Shown one piece after another: positions 6,574 through 8,380 of a stretch of DNA of 8,380 bases. The notes beneath the pieces were generated by a model. It was given only the letters and a program-made list of their open reading frames with translations, was not told the origin of the DNA and ran no database searches. This DNA comes from Paraprevotella sp. (GTDB taxonomy: Bacteria; Bacteroidota; Bacteroidia; Bacteroidales; Bacteroidaceae). A program made the translations under genes and the position numbers. How positions within the stretch are numbered: the first letter of the stretch is position 1; each line of letters begins with the position of its first letter. The stretch is taken from contig JAJPYK010000104.1 in NCBI GenBank assembly GCA_021205005.1, positions 1-8,380 on the forward strand, in the 5' to 3' direction.

Positions 6574-8331
6574 ATGAGAAGTAAGATAGCAAATAAATTC
6601 AGAGGCCTTTTGTGGCTTTTGTGCGGACTGTGTACGGCTTGTACGGTTTATGATACGCCGGCCGATATTGCCGGAGGTCCGGAAGAAGTGGTCGGTGCCG
6701 GAGATGGGATCATACGCTATGTGTTATGGGTCTATATCGACGGGGCCAGAGGTTCGATAGTGAAAGACGAGGTGGAGAAAGGAAATCTGCCCGTATTGAA
6801 ACCGATGCTGGAGCATAGTAAATATGCCTGGACCGGCTTGTCGGACGACCACGCTCTACTGTCTGATAGCCGTGGAAATTTCTCGGACGAAGATCCCGTG
6901 ACGTGGGCTTCCATGCTCACCGGATTGAATTCGCGGATGCACCGTATCCGGGATTATTCTTATACCCCGGATTATGCCGTGGGGGGAGCGCCGGTGGTAC
7001 CTAATACGATCATGCAGTATTTGTCCAATAGCGATCCTACGCTGCGAATGTCCTGTGTCTCTTCTTGGGAAAATCTGAACCGTTACGTGGGAGTGATGCA
7101 GTCAGTGGTGACGACGAAGTCCGATGCCGAAACGGTGGATACGTTGGCCGATCAGTTGGCTCGTGACGATTACCGCTTTACGCTGGCGGCTTTCCGAAGC
7201 GTGCAGGATGCCGGTAAGCAAGGGGGATTCAAGGAGACGAATGCGCAATATGTGGACGGACTGAAACAGGCGGATACCTATTTGGGCCGTTTGCTGGAGG
7301 TCATTAAGACACGAGAGAACGCGGCCAATGAAGATTGGCTGATCTGTGTCACCTCCGACCATGGCGGAACGGAAGACGGGCATTACGGAGGGGCCTCCGA
7401 TGAAGAACGGGACTTCTTCGGTATCTTTTATTATGACCATTATACGCCTCTCGAGTTAAAAGGGGAGACTTTTTATGCCGTGCGTTTTTCGGCTACAGAA
7501 TGGGCTACGGCGGAAGATTCTACGGCTTTGTATGGCATCGGGAGAGACAAGCAACTGTCTGTGGAGATGAATATCCGGAATACGCCTACTGAAACACAAA
7601 GTTATCATGGCCCGAATTGGACATATTTGGTAGGAAAAGCTCATTGGGGAATGTATCGTCAAAGAGAGACCGCAGTATTAAGAGTGGCAGAGAATGGTAC
7701 TTTACAAGAAGCAGTTACCGGTTGTAATGATGCTCGTTGGCATTCGTTGTATATGGGATTGGGACCTCAATCGGCAACTGCCGGCCAAAGAATGTATTTG
7801 ATTTCTTATGACGGGCGCAGACAAAAATACAGCGAGACTTCTGCCATGGGGGTTGAGGATGACTCTACTGCGGTGGTGATTGGGAAAGGAGCCTGGAAAA
7901 ATTATAGCAGTTCAACAGGATAGGCCTTAAGTCCTTATTATGTGGCTTCTCTGCGTATATGGGATATGTTGTTGCCGGATGAAAATGTAGATGAATTGGC
8001 CAGCATGTTGGAGGTGCCTTCGGATTATCCTTTACGCAGTCATTTGATTGGCGAATGGCGTTTTTCTCCGGATGAAATGAAGGATGATTCGATCATTCCC
8101 AATCGGGTGAAGGGCATGCCGGATTTCGTGTTCAAGACTTCTCATGTCTTTATTAAGATGGCCAACACCTTTCCGGATAAGTTGGCTTCGGGCAATCTGG
8201 TCATGGAGAATTCTTTGATTGCGCCGCAGATCATCTATTGGCTATGCGGTGCCGGAGCTCTTTCTTCCAGTTTGGACGGTTATAATTTCCTTTCGAACTA
8301 CATGACGGATGAGCAATGGCGATATGAATAA
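6574..8331 (+). pseudogene. Alkaline-phosphatase/phosphodiesterase-like plus LamG-like lipoprotein, interrupted by an in-frame TAG
   Basis: One frame runs from ATG at 6574 to TAA at 8329-8331 (585 codons) and is broken only by TAG at codon 450 (7921-7923). The signal peptide ends at Cys23 (CTAC). Residues about 48-290 are an alkaline-phosphatase-superfamily domain with several expected catalytic residues: Asp56 (YIDGARG), Thr110 as candidate nucleophile (PVTWASMLTG), Asp262-His263 (TSDHGG) and His270 (GHYGG). The D-x-x-x-H ligand pair of classical phosphodiesterases reads Gln211 and Lys215 (VQDAGK), so one metal site may be altered. About residues 328-470 form a LamG-like region and the rest is a tail shared with the gene at 2517-4352 (HLIGEWRF). 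The TAG falls in a loop before the strand VASLRIWD, which matches ITNVQFYD in the paralogue, so homology continues through the stop. If TAG terminates, a 449-residue protein lacking the last LamG strand and tail results. The segment 7942-8331 has no signal peptide of its own and is not a separate gene. It is the last gene of the operon. Confidence 0.75.
7921..7923 (+). other. In-frame TAG (amber) within the phosphatase-like gene
   Basis: The reading is S-S-S-T-G, TAG, A-L-S-P-Y-Y-V-A-S-L-R-I-W-D in a single frame. The downstream 135 codons resemble the C-terminus of the paralogue at 2517-4352, showing that this is an interruption and not the natural end. Confidence 0.85.
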
Positions 8332-8346
8332 ATAATATGAACTAAA

Positions 8347-8380
8347 GGGGGAAGCTGTTGAAGCCTCCCTCCTATTATTT
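8347..8380 (+). terminator. Probable intrinsic terminator at the operon end
   Basis: An inverted repeat pairs 8347-8356 (GGGGGAAGCT) with 8362-8371 (AGCCTCCCTC) around a five-base loop, GTTGA. Nine of ten positions pair, including one G-T wobble, with a single A-C mismatch. A T-rich run (CTATTATTT) follows to the window edge. It lies 15 bases after the last stop codon, as expected for the end of the operon. The U tract is not perfect and may continue beyond the window. Confidence 0.6.

Noticed and set aside
7942..8331. Treating the part after the second TAG as a separate small gene
   Set aside because: It starts inside a LamG-like strand, lacks a signal peptide and aligns with the C-terminus of the paralogue; it is the remainder of the interrupted gene.

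Overview
The window looks like the distal part of a polycistronic surface-lipoprotein operon from a Bacteroidota (Bacteroidales-type) chromosome. All five genes lie on the + strand with gaps of only about 2 to 14 bases. Each begins with a signal peptide ending in a Cys, usually followed by acidic residues, as in outer-surface lipoproteins of this phylum. The protein types (fasciclin, IPT/TIG with delta-60-like repeats, alkaline-phosphatase-like plus LamG, M60-like plus F5/8C) are the kind that accompany SusC/SusD (RagA/RagB) transporters. The first 24 bases appear to be the last codons of an upstream gene, possibly the SusD-type partner, which cannot be proved from seven residues. A terminator-like hairpin closes the operon at the right edge.

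Layout: 1-24, tail of an upstream CDS. 36-797, fasciclin-domain lipoprotein. 800-2502, IPT/TIG plus delta-60-like repeat lipoprotein (DUF5008-like), broken by a -1 frameshift near 926-931 and an in-frame TAG at 1393. 2517-4352, alkaline-phosphatase-superfamily-like domain with every visible catalytic motif replaced, followed by a LamG-like region. 4366-6561, M60-like domain without HExxH, followed by an F5/8C (discoidin) domain. 6574-8331, a paralogue of the 2517-4352 gene that keeps most of its active site but is interrupted by an in-frame TAG at 7921. 8347-8380, probable intrinsic terminator. No RNA gene, insertion sequence, CRISPR array or internal promoter was recognised, and no gene-free stretch exceeds 300 bases.

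Inferred working: the proteins would sit on the cell surface and help a SusC/SusD transporter capture a ligand. Two enzyme folds in the operon seem to have lost catalysis (M60-like and one phosphodiesterase-like), while LamG and F5/8C modules that commonly bind glycans remain. This suggests a binding or scaffold set rather than a degradative one. The substrate cannot be read from the sequence; an M60 plus F5/8C relative hints at host glycoprotein, but only weakly.

The main oddities are the two in-frame amber codons in otherwise intact genes (no gene here ends in TAG), the single-base frameshift, the live/dead paralogue pair, and the lower-GC LamG-like segments in both paralogues. Sequencing error or recent gene decay is the simplest explanation for the interruptions; amber readthrough is possible but unproven.
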